Source: Bacillus_I endophytica_A
GTDB lineage: Bacteria > Bacillota > Bacilli > Bacillales > Bacillaceae_H
DNA length: 64,000 bases
NCBI RefSeq assembly: GCF_026790145.1
Contig: NZ_JALAMS010000018.1
Coordinates: forward strand, 310,001-374,000
Direction: 5' to 3'
Position 1 is the first letter of the stretch. Each line of letters opens with the position of its first letter. The position numbers and the translations under genes are program-made. Below the pieces are notes generated by a model. That model worked only from the letters and a program-made list of their open reading frames with translations, was not told the DNA's origin and searched no databases. Below, piece after piece: positions 24,869 to 34,101 of this stretch.

Positions 24869-26206
24869 TTAGAGTGTTGTTTTCATTCCTTTTTTGCTGA
24901 TTGTTTTTGTGTGGCTACTGTCCTGTCTTATAAGCAATACTAATATAAAGCCAATAAGAAGCATCACGCTAAGAAATATTAAACCATCACCAGTAGAGCC
25001 CGTTGATTCCTTAAGAATCCCTATTGCATAGGGCCCGAGAAAACCGCCCAGATTTCCAATTGAGTTAATTACAGCAATTCCTACAACTGTTGTTGAAGGA
25101 GCTAATAACATTGATGGTAATGCAAAGAACGGTCCTTTGAAACAGTACATTCCAGCGAGAGAAAGGGTAATAAATAACATTGAAATAAAGGGGTTGCTTG
25201 TCAATCCAGCTCCTATTAGAGCGAGAGCTCCAATCATGAGTGGAATAGCTGAATGCATTTTTCTTTCTCCAGTGCGATCAGAGCGAACTGCCCAGTAATT
25301 CATAGCAATTGTAGCCACAATAAAAGGAATAGTTGATATCAAGCCAATTTGAGTATTACTTAGAAAGCTTGATAACTCTTTAATAATTTGAGGCATCCAA
25401 TAACCTACACCAAGGCTTCCTGAAATATAGACAAAGTAAATGATGGCTAAATGCCAAACCTTTTTGTCCGTTAATGCTTTTTTATGATCTTTGTCTTGTA
25501 TCCCTTTCTTTCCTATAGTCTCTTTTCTATCCTTACGAAGTTCTTCAATAAGCCACGTTTTCTCTTCCTTTGAAAGCCATTTAGCTTCTTCGGGTTTATT
25601 AGTCAAATAGAAAAATGTGATAATTCCTAAAATAACGGCTGGAGCACCTTCTAAAATGAACATCCAACGCCAGCCTGAAATACCAAACCATCCAATGTTA
25701 TCCATAATCCATGTTGATAATGGACCACCGATAATATAAGATACGGGAATAGCGGTCATAAACATAGCAATTGTAGTGGCGAGTTCTTTTTTTCTAAACC
25801 ATGAGTTTAAATAAAGAATAATCCCTGGAAAAAAGCCGGCTTCAGCGATCCCAAGTAAGAAGCGAATAATATAAAGATGAAAAGCATCTTGTGCAAAAGC
25901 TGTTGCAACTGATACTGCTCCCCAAGTAATGAGAATACGTGTGATCCATACTCTTGATCCATAACGTTGGAGTAAAATATTACTCGGTACTTCAAATAAG
26001 AAGTAACCTATAAAGAAAATTCCAGAAATGAATCCAAAGACTTCACTAGATATACCAAGTTCCTCATTCATATCTAAAGCAGCATAGCCAATGTTTGCAC
26101 GATCTAAATAGGAAACAATATAAAGTATAAAGATAAAAGGAACAATACGTCTTGTCACTTTCTTTATAGTACGTTTTTCTATAGAAGTTCCATTTTGTTC
26201 ACTCAT
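24869..26206 (-). CDS. MFS transporter, anion:cation symporter (ACS) family
   Basis: A 445-residue twelve-helix carrier. IVSYLDRANIGYAALDMNEELGIS and the motif-A-like region FEVPSNILLQRYGSRVWITRI, then FLLGIAEAGFFPGIILYLNSWF, mark the ACS family that moves organic anions such as tartrate, glucarate or phthalate with protons. ATG 26206 follows TAGGAGGAAAAAGC; an upstream in-frame ATG lacks a site. It is divergent from a FadR-type regulator followed by glycolate-oxidase-like genes, so a hydroxy acid is the likely substrate. Specificity is inference. Confidence 0.88.
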   Translation of the reverse strand: MSEQNGTSIEKRTIKKVTRRIVPFIFILYIVSYLDRANIGYAALDMNEELGISSEVFGFISGIFFIGYFLFEVPSNILLQRYGSRVWITRILITWGAVSVATAFAQDAFHLYIIRFLLGIAEAGFFPGIILYLNSWFRKKELATTIAMFMTAIPVSYIIGGPLSTWIMDNIGWFGISGWRWMFILEGAPAVILGIITFFYLTNKPEEAKWLSKEEKTWLIEELRKDRKETIGKKGIQDKDHKKALTDKKVWHLAIIYFVYISGSLGVGYWMPQIIKELSSFLSNTQIGLISTIPFIVATIAMNYWAVRSDRTGERKMHSAIPLMIGALALIGAGLTSNPFISMLFITLSLAGMYCFKGPFFALPSMLLAPSTTVVGIAVINSIGNLGGFLGPYAIGILKESTGSTGDGLIFLSVMLLIGFILVLLIRQDSSHTKTISKKGMKTTL

Positions 26207-26413
26207 GCTTTTTCCTCCTAGTTTGAAAATAATGATCAAGCCATCAGACTTTTTACTACATTATCGGAATTAACTAAATTACCATCCGCCCTCAATTTAA
26301 ATGAGATATCATTGTAAGGGCTTTCAAAAAGTAGATTTATATAAAAAGGATAAGTATAAAGTGATGATATGTACGCTTATATCCCAAAATATAAATATCC
26401 TTAATAAAATAAT

Positions 26414-26428
26414 ATTTGTAATACAAAT
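26414..26428. promoter_or_regulatory. FadR/GntR-type operator 1
   Basis: ATTTGT-AAT-ACAAAT, a perfect inverted repeat fitting the TNGTNNNACNA consensus of FCD-type GntR regulators, lies between the divergent MFS and regulator genes. Confidence 0.65.
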
Positions 26429-26527
26429 TCGGTTGGTGTATTGTTTTGATTTGTATTTTTTTATTATAAAGGCAGTTATTATCGTTGTAAATCAAAAAAA
26501 TAAATAATTTTCAGAATTATTAACTAG

Positions 26528-26553
26528 AAATTTGTGTTACAAATTTATATAAT
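26528..26553 (+). promoter_or_regulatory. FadR/GntR-type operator 2 with -10 hexamer
   Basis: AAATTTGT-GTT-ACAAATTT (26528-26546) shares the core TTTGTNNNACAAA with operator 1, 114 bases away. TATAAT (26548-26553) starts one base after it, so repressor binding would cover the promoter of the regulator and glcDF genes. Confidence 0.68.
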
Positions 26554-26598
26554 AGTAACAAGTTGAAAAAATATTTAGTGATGGAAAGGTAGACTTTT

Positions 26599-27315
26599 AT
26601 GCCAAAAAAGGAAAAAATCTCGCAAATTATTTCAAGGGAATTGTTACAGCTGATAGAAGAAGGAAAATATTCTCCTGGAACAAAACTGCCAACAGAAATG
26701 GAATTAGCTGCTCAATTTGGGGTAAGTCGTGTACCTATTAGAGAAGCTTTAAGTGTTCTCCGTGCGTCAGGGGTGATAAGTTCTAAACAGGGAGGAGGGA
26801 GTTATGTTGAGGAAGCAACAAGCAAAGCCCTCCTTCAGGGGATCAAAATTGAAAATGAGGATATGGAGAATATAAAATTTTTATTTGAAATGAGAAAAGC
26901 TTTAGAACCCGAGTCTGCCTTTTTAGCTGCGACAAGACGAACACCAGAGCAACTTGAAAGAATGAAAGAGATCTTGGGTCGTCTTGAAAAAGAATCTGTA
27001 GCAGAAGGGAAAAGCGGAATGGAAGCAGATATAGAGTTTCACAGGTCTATTGTTATGGCAACCCATAATCCAGTTATGATTCAAACAATTGAAAACCTTT
27101 CTATACTGTATGAAAAAGCCTTAAAAATCACACTTCAGCCTAACACGGAGTTAGAGCACAAAAGAAGAAGTGTGTATAGAGAGCATCAACGTATAGTAGA
27201 AGCAATAGAACTTGAAGAACCAGAGCTTGCAAGAGTTCAATGTCTCATTCATTTAAGAAATGCAGAGAAAAAATTAGGTCTATTCATCAAGAACTTTGTA
27301 GTTGAGACTGATTAG
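26599..27315 (+). CDS. GntR family (FadR/FCD subfamily) regulator
   Basis: A 238-residue regulator with an N-terminal winged helix (residues 5-73: LIEEGKYSPGTKLPTEMELAAQFGVSRVPIREALSVLRASGVI) and an FCD effector domain from about 95 (FLFEMRKALEPESAFLAA, then DIEFHRSIVMATHNPVM, EHQRIVEAIE with the metal-binding acidic and His residues). ATG 26599 follows GGAAAGGT. Members respond to hydroxy or keto acids such as lactate and glycolate. It precedes glcD by 10 bases and so is likely co-transcribed and autoregulated. Confidence 0.92.
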   Translation: MPKKEKISQIISRELLQLIEEGKYSPGTKLPTEMELAAQFGVSRVPIREALSVLRASGVISSKQGGGSYVEEATSKALLQGIKIENEDMENIKFLFEMRKALEPESAFLAATRRTPEQLERMKEILGRLEKESVAEGKSGMEADIEFHRSIVMATHNPVMIQTIENLSILYEKALKITLQPNTELEHKRRSVYREHQRIVEAIELEEPELARVQCLIHLRNAEKKLGLFIKNFVVETD

Positions 27316-27325
27316 GAGGGAAAAA

Positions 27326-28735
27326 ATGAAAGCGCTTATCCCTGACCATATTATTGAGATGAAGAAAATTGTAAAGACAGGCAGAGTACTATTAGACGAA
27401 AGTGATCGTTACAGTTATGCATTTGACGCATCATTTGGAACCTATCTTCCTGATGCAGTCATCCAAACAAAAAGTGTTCAGGAGCTCGCAATGCTTGTTA
27501 AATTTGCTAATCGTGAGAATATCCCCATTTATCCAAGAGGGCAATCTACTTCTTTAAGTGGAGGGCCACTTCCATTACAAGGAGGCATCGTAATTGATCT
27601 ATCAGTGATGGATAATGTATTAGAAATCTATGAAGAGGATCTTGTTGCAGTAGTTTCCCCTGGAGTCCTTACTGCTTCTATTCATAAAGCTGCTGAAGAG
27701 AAGGGATTGATGTACCCACCTGATCCAAGTAGCTCACATGTGTCGACAATTGGGGGCAATTTAGCTGAAAATTCAGGGGGACCTCGAGGGTTAAAATACG
27801 GTGTAACAAAAGACTATGTAATCGGTCTTGAAGTCATAACACCAGAAGGAGAAATCATTCAAATTGGTGGAAAAACCGTAAAAAATGTAACAGGTTATGA
27901 TTTAACAAAGCTTATAGTAGGTTCTGAAGGGACATTGGGAATTATTACGAAAGCAACTCTTCGCCTTCTTCCTAAGCCGTTAGGCACAGCAGCTCTCATG
28001 GCAATCTTTTCAACTCTAGTTGATGCAGGAAAGGCAATCTCTAAAATTCTTTCTTCTGGTATTTTGCCTTCTAAAATGGAACTAATGGACCAGGCCTCTA
28101 TAGTCGCCGTTGAAAACTATCAGCCAATGGGTCTTCCAACAGATGCCGAGGCCATAATATTAATAGAACTTGATGGGCATCCATTGGCTTTGAAGGAAGA
28201 AGTTCAAAGCGTTGAATGTTTATGCCATTCTGTTGGTGCAAATAAGGTGATCATTCCACAGAATAGTTTGGAAAAGGAGGAAATATGGAAGGCGAGGAAG
28301 TTAGTATCACCAGCTATTGTAAGAATTAAGCCTACCAAAATCTCTGAAGATGCTACAGTACCGAGAAGTAAAATCCCTGAAATGTGTGAAAGACTGCAAC
28401 AGATTAAGAAGAAATATAATGTGAATCTAGTTGTCTTTGGCCATGCAGGAGATGGGAATCTTCATCCTAATATTATTTGTGATAAAAATGACTTAGAAGA
28501 GATGACTAGAGTAGAAAAGGCCGTAGCTGAAATTTTTACAGCAGCAGTAGAGCTAGGGGGAACGTTGTCAGGTGAACATGGGATTGGCACTATGAAAGCT
28601 CCTTTTATGGAAATGGAGCTTGGACAAATTGGATTGGATATGATGAAAAGAATAAAAAAAGCATGGGATCCTAATGACATTATGAATCCGGGTAAGATTT
28701 TTCCTGAACCTGGACAGAAACTGGAGTTGAAATAG
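27326..28735 (+). CDS. glcD: FAD-linked (S)-2-hydroxy-acid oxidase, GlcD-like
   Basis: A 470-residue flavoprotein of the PCMH/D-lactate dehydrogenase type: FAD-binding region IPIYPRGQSTSLSGG and VDLSVMDNVLE, then PPDPSSSHVSTIGGNLAENSGGPRGLKYG and GSEGTLGIITKATLRLLP, and the C-terminal FGHAGDGNLHPNI and GTLSGEHGIGTMK. GlcD oxidises glycolate or D-lactate, passing electrons to the GlcF Fe-S partner. ATG 27326 follows TTAGGAGGG; a longer frame overlapping the regulator lacks a site. GlcE is absent, as is common in bacilli. The substrate (glycolate, lactate or another hydroxy acid) is open. Confidence 0.9.
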   Translation: MKALIPDHIIEMKKIVKTGRVLLDESDRYSYAFDASFGTYLPDAVIQTKSVQELAMLVKFANRENIPIYPRGQSTSLSGGPLPLQGGIVIDLSVMDNVLEIYEEDLVAVVSPGVLTASIHKAAEEKGLMYPPDPSSSHVSTIGGNLAENSGGPRGLKYGVTKDYVIGLEVITPEGEIIQIGGKTVKNVTGYDLTKLIVGSEGTLGIITKATLRLLPKPLGTAALMAIFSTLVDAGKAISKILSSGILPSKMELMDQASIVAVENYQPMGLPTDAEAIILIELDGHPLALKEEVQSVECLCHSVGANKVIIPQNSLEKEEIWKARKLVSPAIVRIKPTKISEDATVPRSKIPEMCERLQQIKKKYNVNLVVFGHAGDGNLHPNIICDKNDLEEMTRVEKAVAEIFTAAVELGGTLSGEHGIGTMKAPFMEMELGQIGLDMMKRIKKAWDPNDIMNPGKIFPEPGQKLELK

Positions 28736-28736
28736 T

Positions 28737-30041
28737 ATGAACCGTACAATTGAGCAATTAAGGCAAGAGCTTCACTATGATAAAACAAATAAGTGTGTTC
28801 AATGCGGTTACTGTCTTCCTGTATGTCCTACTTATATGAGTATGGGGAAAGAAACACATTCCCCGCGCGGTAGAATTAATCTAGTGAAAATGGTTGGGGA
28901 AGGTAAAATAAAAGATTTATCAGTTCTAGAAGAACCTCTTAATCTATGTTTAGGATGCAGAGCGTGTGAAACGGCTTGTCCAACAGGGGTGGAATATGGA
29001 TCTATTCTTGAAGCGGCAAGAGCGGCATTAGTGAAGAGAAAAACCTTCTCTTCTCCTGTTAGACTTGTTCGGAATACGATGTTTAAAAAAGTATTTCCAA
29101 GCAAATATATGATGGGGCTTACAGGTAACTCCTATTGGCTGTATGAAAAAACAGGGTTACAAAAGGTAATGAGAAAATCAAATCTCTTGAAGAAGTTGCC
29201 TTTCCATTTAGGGGAGTTCGAAACAATTATGCCTAAGGCTATTTCACCTAAACAACGCTCTCATTTTAGTTCATTTGTGAAAGCAAAGGGAGAACGCAAA
29301 TATACAGTAGCATTTTTTACAGGCTGTATCATGGATGCGATGTTTCGTAAAATTAATGAATTATCGATTCAATTGTTGGCTGAAGTCGGATGTGATGTAT
29401 ATATTGTTGAAAAGCAAACCTGCTGTGGTGCTTTACATGCACACTCAGGTGAAATGGATGATGCAAAAGAACTTGCCAAAAAGAATATTGCGGCTTTTGA
29501 AGAAATAAAAGCGGATTATATTGTCAACAATTCAGGGGGATGCGGGGCGATGCTTTATGAATACGGTCATCTTCTTAAAGCGGAACCTGAGTGGTCAGAG
29601 AAGGCTGAAGATTTTTCTTCAAAATCAAAAGATATTAGCCAAATTCTTGTCTTATGTGGAGGTTTACGAAATTCCCCCCCTAGAAATGATGAAAGAGTCA
29701 CATATCAAAGATCGTGTCATATGACAAATGTACAAAAGGTAACTAACGAACCGGTAGAGCTTATAAAAAGTATACCAGGCGTAGAGTTTGTGGAGATGAA
29801 GGATGCCGATATGTGTTGTGGTTCAGCGGGAATATATAATATTGTGAACTACGATGAATCTATGGAAATATTAAATGAAAAGATGAAGCATATGAAGGAA
29901 ACTAAAGCTTCAGTTATTATAACTACTAACCCAGGATGCCTAATACAGATGAAAATAGGAATTGAACGAGAGAACTTATCTTCGTCTGTTAAAGTTCTTC
30001 ATCTTATTGAGTATTTGGCAGATGCGACAGGAATTTCATAA
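28737..30041 (+). CDS. glcF: Iron-sulfur subunit of hydroxy-acid oxidase, GlcF-like
   Basis: A 434-residue protein with two N-terminal 4Fe-4S motifs, CVQCGYCLPVCP (about 19-30) and CLGCRACETACP (about 71-82), and two CCG domains, TCCGALHAHSGE and MCCGSAGIYN, each with downstream Cys. This is the architecture of GlcF, the electron-transfer partner of GlcD. Starts one base after the glcD stop codon, with no separate ribosome site beyond GAA, so coupling is likely. It is followed by a clear terminator at 30200. Confidence 0.92.
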   Translation: MNRTIEQLRQELHYDKTNKCVQCGYCLPVCPTYMSMGKETHSPRGRINLVKMVGEGKIKDLSVLEEPLNLCLGCRACETACPTGVEYGSILEAARAALVKRKTFSSPVRLVRNTMFKKVFPSKYMMGLTGNSYWLYEKTGLQKVMRKSNLLKKLPFHLGEFETIMPKAISPKQRSHFSSFVKAKGERKYTVAFFTGCIMDAMFRKINELSIQLLAEVGCDVYIVEKQTCCGALHAHSGEMDDAKELAKKNIAAFEEIKADYIVNNSGGCGAMLYEYGHLLKAEPEWSEKAEDFSSKSKDISQILVLCGGLRNSPPRNDERVTYQRSCHMTNVQKVTNEPVELIKSIPGVEFVEMKDADMCCGSAGIYNIVNYDESMEILNEKMKHMKETKASVIITTNPGCLIQMKIGIERENLSSSVKVLHLIEYLADATGIS

Positions 30042-30199
30042 ATCTGATCGAAAATCTTTATAAAGCTTATTTGGTTTTAGGGTAAAAACTTTAACAGAAC
30101 TTTTTCTCTTGACTCATATTCAAGGCAAAGAGGAGTACATCTCTCTATGTATAGTTATAAAGGAAGTAATAAAAACTACTAGAATCTTATAAAAGAATT

Positions 30200-30241
30200 A
30201 GGCCTAGCAACTAATCTAAAAATGATTGCTAGGCCTTTTTT
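30200..30241 (+). terminator. Terminator after glcF
   Basis: AGGCCTAGCAA (30200-30210) pairs with TTGCTAGGCCT (30226-30236) and is followed by T6. Confidence 0.88.
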
Positions 30242-30341
30242 ATGAGCAAAGTTCAAAATAACAGCCTTATATAATTAATAATAAACGAGTAAGCAGTTAT
30301 TTGACAAAAATCAAATAATTCAAGTATCATTACCTTAGTAA

Positions 30342-30368
30342 AGTACTCTAATTAGAGTACTATATAAT
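30342..30368 (+). promoter_or_regulatory. 20-bp palindrome at the P450 promoter
   Basis: AGTACTCTAATTAGAGTACT (30342-30361) is a perfect, spacer-free palindrome. A -10-like TATAAT (30363-30368) begins two bases after it, and a TTGACA is at 30301-30306. The placement suits a repressor site, most simply for the PadR protein encoded after the P450. Confidence 0.6.
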
Positions 30369-30457
30369 GAGTGAACTATAAATCTTTTCTTATTATCAAA
30401 AGTGAAGAGTCTTTAAATGAAAAAAATCCTACTATTAAAATGTGAAGGGAGATTTTT

Positions 30458-31690
30458 ATGGAAAAAGAAGTTATTGCACTTAAAGAGATTATGAAGGCTA
30501 AGAAACGATCAGATGAATTCTTTCCAATTAATTGGTATAAGGAAAAGCTTGAAAAAGATCCTGTCTATTTTCACGAGGAAACCAACACATGGAACGTTTT
30601 TAAATATAAACATGTAAAAGAAGTGCTGAGCAACTATAAATTCTTCTCAAGTGAAGGAGAACGAACAACAATTTCTGTTGGCGCCAAAAGTAAAGAAGGT
30701 CAAACTCCTGATAAAGTACAGCTCACAAATGTAGATCCTCCAGCACATCGTAAAAGTCGATCATTGCTATCTGCAGCTTTCACACCGCGAAGTTTGAAAG
30801 AGTGGGAGCCACGTATTCGCCAAATTGTTAGAAATCTTTTGGATAATATAGAGGAAAACAGTGAAAATGACATTGTTCAAGTACTGACAGGGCCTCTACC
30901 AGCTGTAGTTATGGCTGATTTGTTTGGTCTTTCAAATACTGATCAAATGTTATTTAAAAAATGGGTTGATATTCTCTTCCAGCCGTTTGATAAAAACAAA
31001 CAAGAAGATATTGAAGCACAAAAACAAAAGGCTGCGAAAGAATATTACGAGTACCTTTATCCATACGTAGCAGAACGACGCTTCAATCTTTCAGATGATA
31101 TTATTTCGGATTTAATTCGGGCAGAAGTAGACGGCGAGAAGTTTACAGATGATGAAATTGTCCGCATAACAATGATGATTTTAGGAGCGGGTATTGAAAC
31201 AACAAGTCATATGTTAGCTAATACATTTTATGCGCTTTTATATGATGATCAATCCATATATGAAGAATTGCACACTAATATAAAACTAGTGCCGAATACG
31301 GTAGAAGAAATGCTTCGCTATCGCTTTCATATGTCAAGAAGAGACCGTACTGTAAAACAAGATAACGATTTGCTTGGTGTTCCTTTGAAGAAAGGCGATG
31401 TCGTGATTGCATGGATGAGTGCTGCAAACGTTGATGAAGAAGTATTTGAAAATCCATTTTCACTTGATATTCATCGTTCCAATAATAAAAAGCATTTAAC
31501 ATTTGGAAGTGGCACGCATTTTTGTCTTGGTGCACCGCTTGCAAGATTAGAAGGGCAGATTGCACTCGAAGAATTTGTGCAAAGATTTTCTAAAATTGAG
31601 CCGGTAGAAGGATTTGAATTAGAAGAGAATTTAACAGATTCAGCAACAGGTCAATCTTTAACACACCTTCCCCTTAAAGTATATAAGTAA
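30458..31690 (+). CDS. Cytochrome P450, CYP109-like
   Basis: A 410-residue soluble bacterial P450. The heme ligand is Cys356 in FGSGTHFCLGAP; the I-helix carries GAGIETTS (oxygen-activation Glu-Thr pair); the ExxR motif is EMLRYR; the conserved PPAHRKSRSLLSAAFTP precedes the B-C region. Overall style is that of the CYP109 family of bacilli, which hydroxylate steroids, terpenoids or fatty acids. ATG 30458 follows GAAGGGAG. No redox partner gene lies nearby, so it must use ferredoxin/flavodoxin encoded elsewhere. A promoter palindrome and the downstream PadR gene indicate inducible control. Confidence 0.92.
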   Translation: MEKEVIALKEIMKAKKRSDEFFPINWYKEKLEKDPVYFHEETNTWNVFKYKHVKEVLSNYKFFSSEGERTTISVGAKSKEGQTPDKVQLTNVDPPAHRKSRSLLSAAFTPRSLKEWEPRIRQIVRNLLDNIEENSENDIVQVLTGPLPAVVMADLFGLSNTDQMLFKKWVDILFQPFDKNKQEDIEAQKQKAAKEYYEYLYPYVAERRFNLSDDIISDLIRAEVDGEKFTDDEIVRITMMILGAGIETTSHMLANTFYALLYDDQSIYEELHTNIKLVPNTVEEMLRYRFHMSRRDRTVKQDNDLLGVPLKKGDVVIAWMSAANVDEEVFENPFSLDIHRSNNKKHLTFGSGTHFCLGAPLARLEGQIALEEFVQRFSKIEPVEGFELEENLTDSATGQSLTHLPLKVYK

Positions 31691-31699
31691 ATACGAACA

Positions 31700-31733
31700 A
31701 AAAAGGAGCAGCTCTTTTGGGCTGCTCTTTTTT
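31700..31733 (+). terminator. Terminator after the P450
   Basis: GAGCAGC (31706-31712) pairs with GCTGCTC (31721-31727), flanked by A- and T-runs. Confidence 0.88.
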
Positions 31734-31850
31734 GAGCTATACTAATGTTTATTGACATGATAGAAACGCTAAGAAATTTAAGGTACACTAGGATGGAAAT
31801 AATATTAATAAAAATTATTTGTTGAAACTGTTAGAAAGTGGGGCAATTTT

Positions 31851-32414
31851 ATGTCACTGTCACTGGAGATTTTTATACTTGGTATTCTAAGTGAAGGTCA
31901 CAGTCATCCGTATGAAATCAAGAAAACGATCTTGAAAAATTTAAGCGATGAGGAAAACCTTAAAATAAAAGACGGTACATTGTATTATCGATTTGATACG
32001 TTACTAAAAAAAGAACTTATTCAAAAAGTAGAAGTTGTGCGTGAAGTAAATCGTCCTGATAAAACAATGTATGCTATTACAGATAAAGGACGAGAAGTAT
32101 TAAAAGAAGATATTTATAAAAGCTTTAAAAACTTTTCAAATATTAAAACAGTCTATTCATCCATCCTTTTTTTAAAACATGTAGATCTTCAAATTGTTAT
32201 GTTTCTTGTTCAAGAAGCAATTGAAAAAGTAAAGAAACAAAGGGAACAGTTAATAAATGAAAGTGCTGCAGAATGGTGGGAAAGTAGGGAAACTGAAATA
32301 GACTATGGAGAAAAAGAAGATTATCATTTTGTTAAAAACCATTTTAATGAAACAATAGATTTCAACTTAGCAGGCCTTGAAAAATTTCTTGCGTTTCTTA
32401 AACAAAAACAATAA
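31851..32414 (+). CDS. PadR family transcriptional regulator
   Basis: A 187-residue PadR protein: winged helix in residues 1-80 (EIFILGILSEGHSHPYEIKKTI, then KDGTLYYRFDTLLKKELIQ and KTMYAITDKGREVL) and a C-terminal helical dimerisation domain of the Vir_act_alpha_C type (residues 90-187). ATG 31851 follows GTGGGG weakly. It has its own promoter region, since a terminator separates it from the P450, yet is the most likely repressor of that gene. PadR proteins often answer phenolic or hydrophobic compounds. Confidence 0.9.
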   Translation: MSLSLEIFILGILSEGHSHPYEIKKTILKNLSDEENLKIKDGTLYYRFDTLLKKELIQKVEVVREVNRPDKTMYAITDKGREVLKEDIYKSFKNFSNIKTVYSSILFLKHVDLQIVMFLVQEAIEKVKKQREQLINESAAEWWESRETEIDYGEKEDYHFVKNHFNETIDFNLAGLEKFLAFLKQKQ

Positions 32415-32447
32415 AAAACGGCCCAACAATATGTTGGACCGTTTTTT
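32411..32447. terminator. Bidirectional terminator
   Basis: AAAAAACGG and CCAACA pair with TGTTGG and CCGTTTTTT with one mismatch; it lies between the convergent PadR and response-regulator genes. Confidence 0.88.
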
Positions 32448-32473
32448 TGATAAGTATAAACATTCAAGCAAGA

Positions 32474-33124
32474 TTAAGAGTCCATCAGCCCTTGTTGAAA
32501 TGCATAGCTTGTAAGCTGGACTCTATTTTCAAGGTGAAGTTTGCTTAAAATGTTTTTTAAGTGACTTTTTACTGTATGCTCTGAGATAAAAAGAGATTCC
32601 GAAATGTCCCGGTTTGAGAGGCCTTTTGCGACAAGATGCAATACTTCAAGTTCTCGATTAGACAAAGGAATTTCTTTTGTCTCTTCCTTTTTATTTTGAG
32701 GAAATTCTTTTAAGATTTGAAAGGCAATTTCTTTTGACATTGGCACTTCATCGAGCGCAAAAGCTTTCAAATATTCATACCAAGAATCAGATTGAATGTT
32801 TTTCAACAAATAGCCTTGAGCTCCTTGTTTCAAGGCATTAAACAAGTCTGTAATATCATCAGAAACGGTGATAATCACAATTTTTACATATGGGAATTGG
32901 AGCTTGATTCTTTTTGTCGCTTCAAGACCGTCCATAACAGGCATTTGAATATCCATTAAAATAATATCTGGCATTAGCTTTTCTGTTAATTCAAGCGCTT
33001 CTTTCCCATTTCGACCTTCGCCAACAATCAAAAAGTCTTCATATTCTTCAAGTATATCTCGAATGCCTTCTCTTGCATGAGCATGGTCATCAACAATTAA
33101 AATTCTAAAAGATCTTTCTTCCAT
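32474..33124 (-). CDS. Response regulator, NarL/LuxR family
   Basis: A 216-residue response regulator: receiver domain 1-125 with VDDH acidic pocket, phospho-acceptor Asp in ILMDIQMPVMDG (about 57), Thr in IITVSD and Lys in YLLKN; LuxR-type HTH 150-216 (LSNRELEVLHLVAKGLSNRDISESLFISEHTVKSHL). It starts three bases after the kinase stop, so both are one operon. Divergent from copper-handling genes, which it likely controls. B. subtilis uses the unrelated YcnK repressor for the equivalent operon. Confidence 0.93.
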   Translation of the reverse strand: MEERSFRILIVDDHAHAREGIRDILEEYEDFLIVGEGRNGKEALELTEKLMPDIILMDIQMPVMDGLEATKRIKLQFPYVKIVIITVSDDITDLFNALKQGAQGYLLKNIQSDSWYEYLKAFALDEVPMSKEIAFQILKEFPQNKKEETKEIPLSNRELEVLHLVAKGLSNRDISESLFISEHTVKSHLKNILSKLHLENRVQLTSYAFQQGLMDS

Positions 33125-33127
33125 TTA

Positions 33128-33943
33128 TTACGCCTCCTTTTTTAGTTCAACAATTGTTTCATCGTTTTCCCGTCGCATTGAAAACTCCCAATTCATATCA
33201 CGAGCTCGATTTTTCATAATTTGAAGTCCATACCCTTCGTGGATAGGGAAAGTAAAGCCTGTTCCTTTATCTTTTACATAACAAAACCAACCCTTTTCTG
33301 TTTCTTTAGCAAGTATCCAAATTTCATTTGTTTTGGCATGCTTCATTACGTTTGTGACCGCTTCTTTAATACACGCAAAAAGCTCAACTTTTTCTTTAGA
33401 TGAAAGGGTATCCTCTTTGATTTTCCACTGAAGATGGACGCGCATAAAGTGCTGATTTTCCAGCTCTTCTTTGTATTGATGAATACGTTCTTTCCAGCTA
33501 AAAGTAGTGTGGGTTGGAGCATATTTTAAATTCGTAATCGATTGCCTTGTATCATCGTGAACGTGCTGAAGCGTTTGTTTGATTTTCTGGAAATCTTCAT
33601 TTTCTTGAAGGCCGTGATGACGCCCAAATTTATTTACTTTTACAGATAAGAGAAAAAGCGACTGAGCAATCCCGTCATGAAGCTCGCGTGCTAAATTTTC
33701 TCGTTCAAGCAAAGCCGCTTTTTTCGCTTTCTCAGTTTTTAACTCTTCATGCATACGTTCTAAAATCGCAAACAGCTTGCGTAAAAAGACGATTGTAATC
33801 ATAAAAACAAACAGGGGGGAAAGAATATTTCCTGTCTCCATCGAAATATAGGGAAGCAAGAAAGCGTGACGACTATATTCCCAGAGACCAATTGCAACCG
33901 TTGGCAATATTAAAATTAGCCATTTAATTCCTTTATAACTCAA
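33128..33943 (-). CDS. Sensor histidine kinase, HisKA_3 type
   Basis: A 271-residue kinase with two N-terminal membrane helices (WLILILPTVAIGLWEY and ILSPLFVFMITIVFLRKLF) and almost no external loop, so it may sense a signal in the membrane. A coiled-coil linker leads to the phospho-acceptor motif LARELHDGIAQSLF (His near 91) and the ATPase N-box KEAVTNVMKHA and G-box DKGTGF. Start is TTG at 33943 behind AAGGTGAG. It pairs with the following NarL-type regulator. Stimulus unknown; copper or envelope stress are candidates from context. Confidence 0.9.
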   Translation of the reverse strand: MSYKGIKWLILILPTVAIGLWEYSRHAFLLPYISMETGNILSPLFVFMITIVFLRKLFAILERMHEELKTEKAKKAALLERENLARELHDGIAQSLFLLSVKVNKFGRHHGLQENEDFQKIKQTLQHVHDDTRQSITNLKYAPTHTTFSWKERIHQYKEELENQHFMRVHLQWKIKEDTLSSKEKVELFACIKEAVTNVMKHAKTNEIWILAKETEKGWFCYVKDKGTGFTFPIHEGYGLQIMKNRARDMNWEFSMRRENDETIVELKKEA

Positions 33944-34101
33944 ATTCTCACCTTGTTTCTTTTCAAATGTGTCTATATTTTATCATTTGTTGTAACGTTT
34001 GCTCTATTTTTTAATCAAAATCACTCTTTTGAGTTATTATTTTAATTTTTACTTTCTCTTATAATGAACAAGGAGTATTAAAGAGGTAAGGAGCAATAAA
34101 T

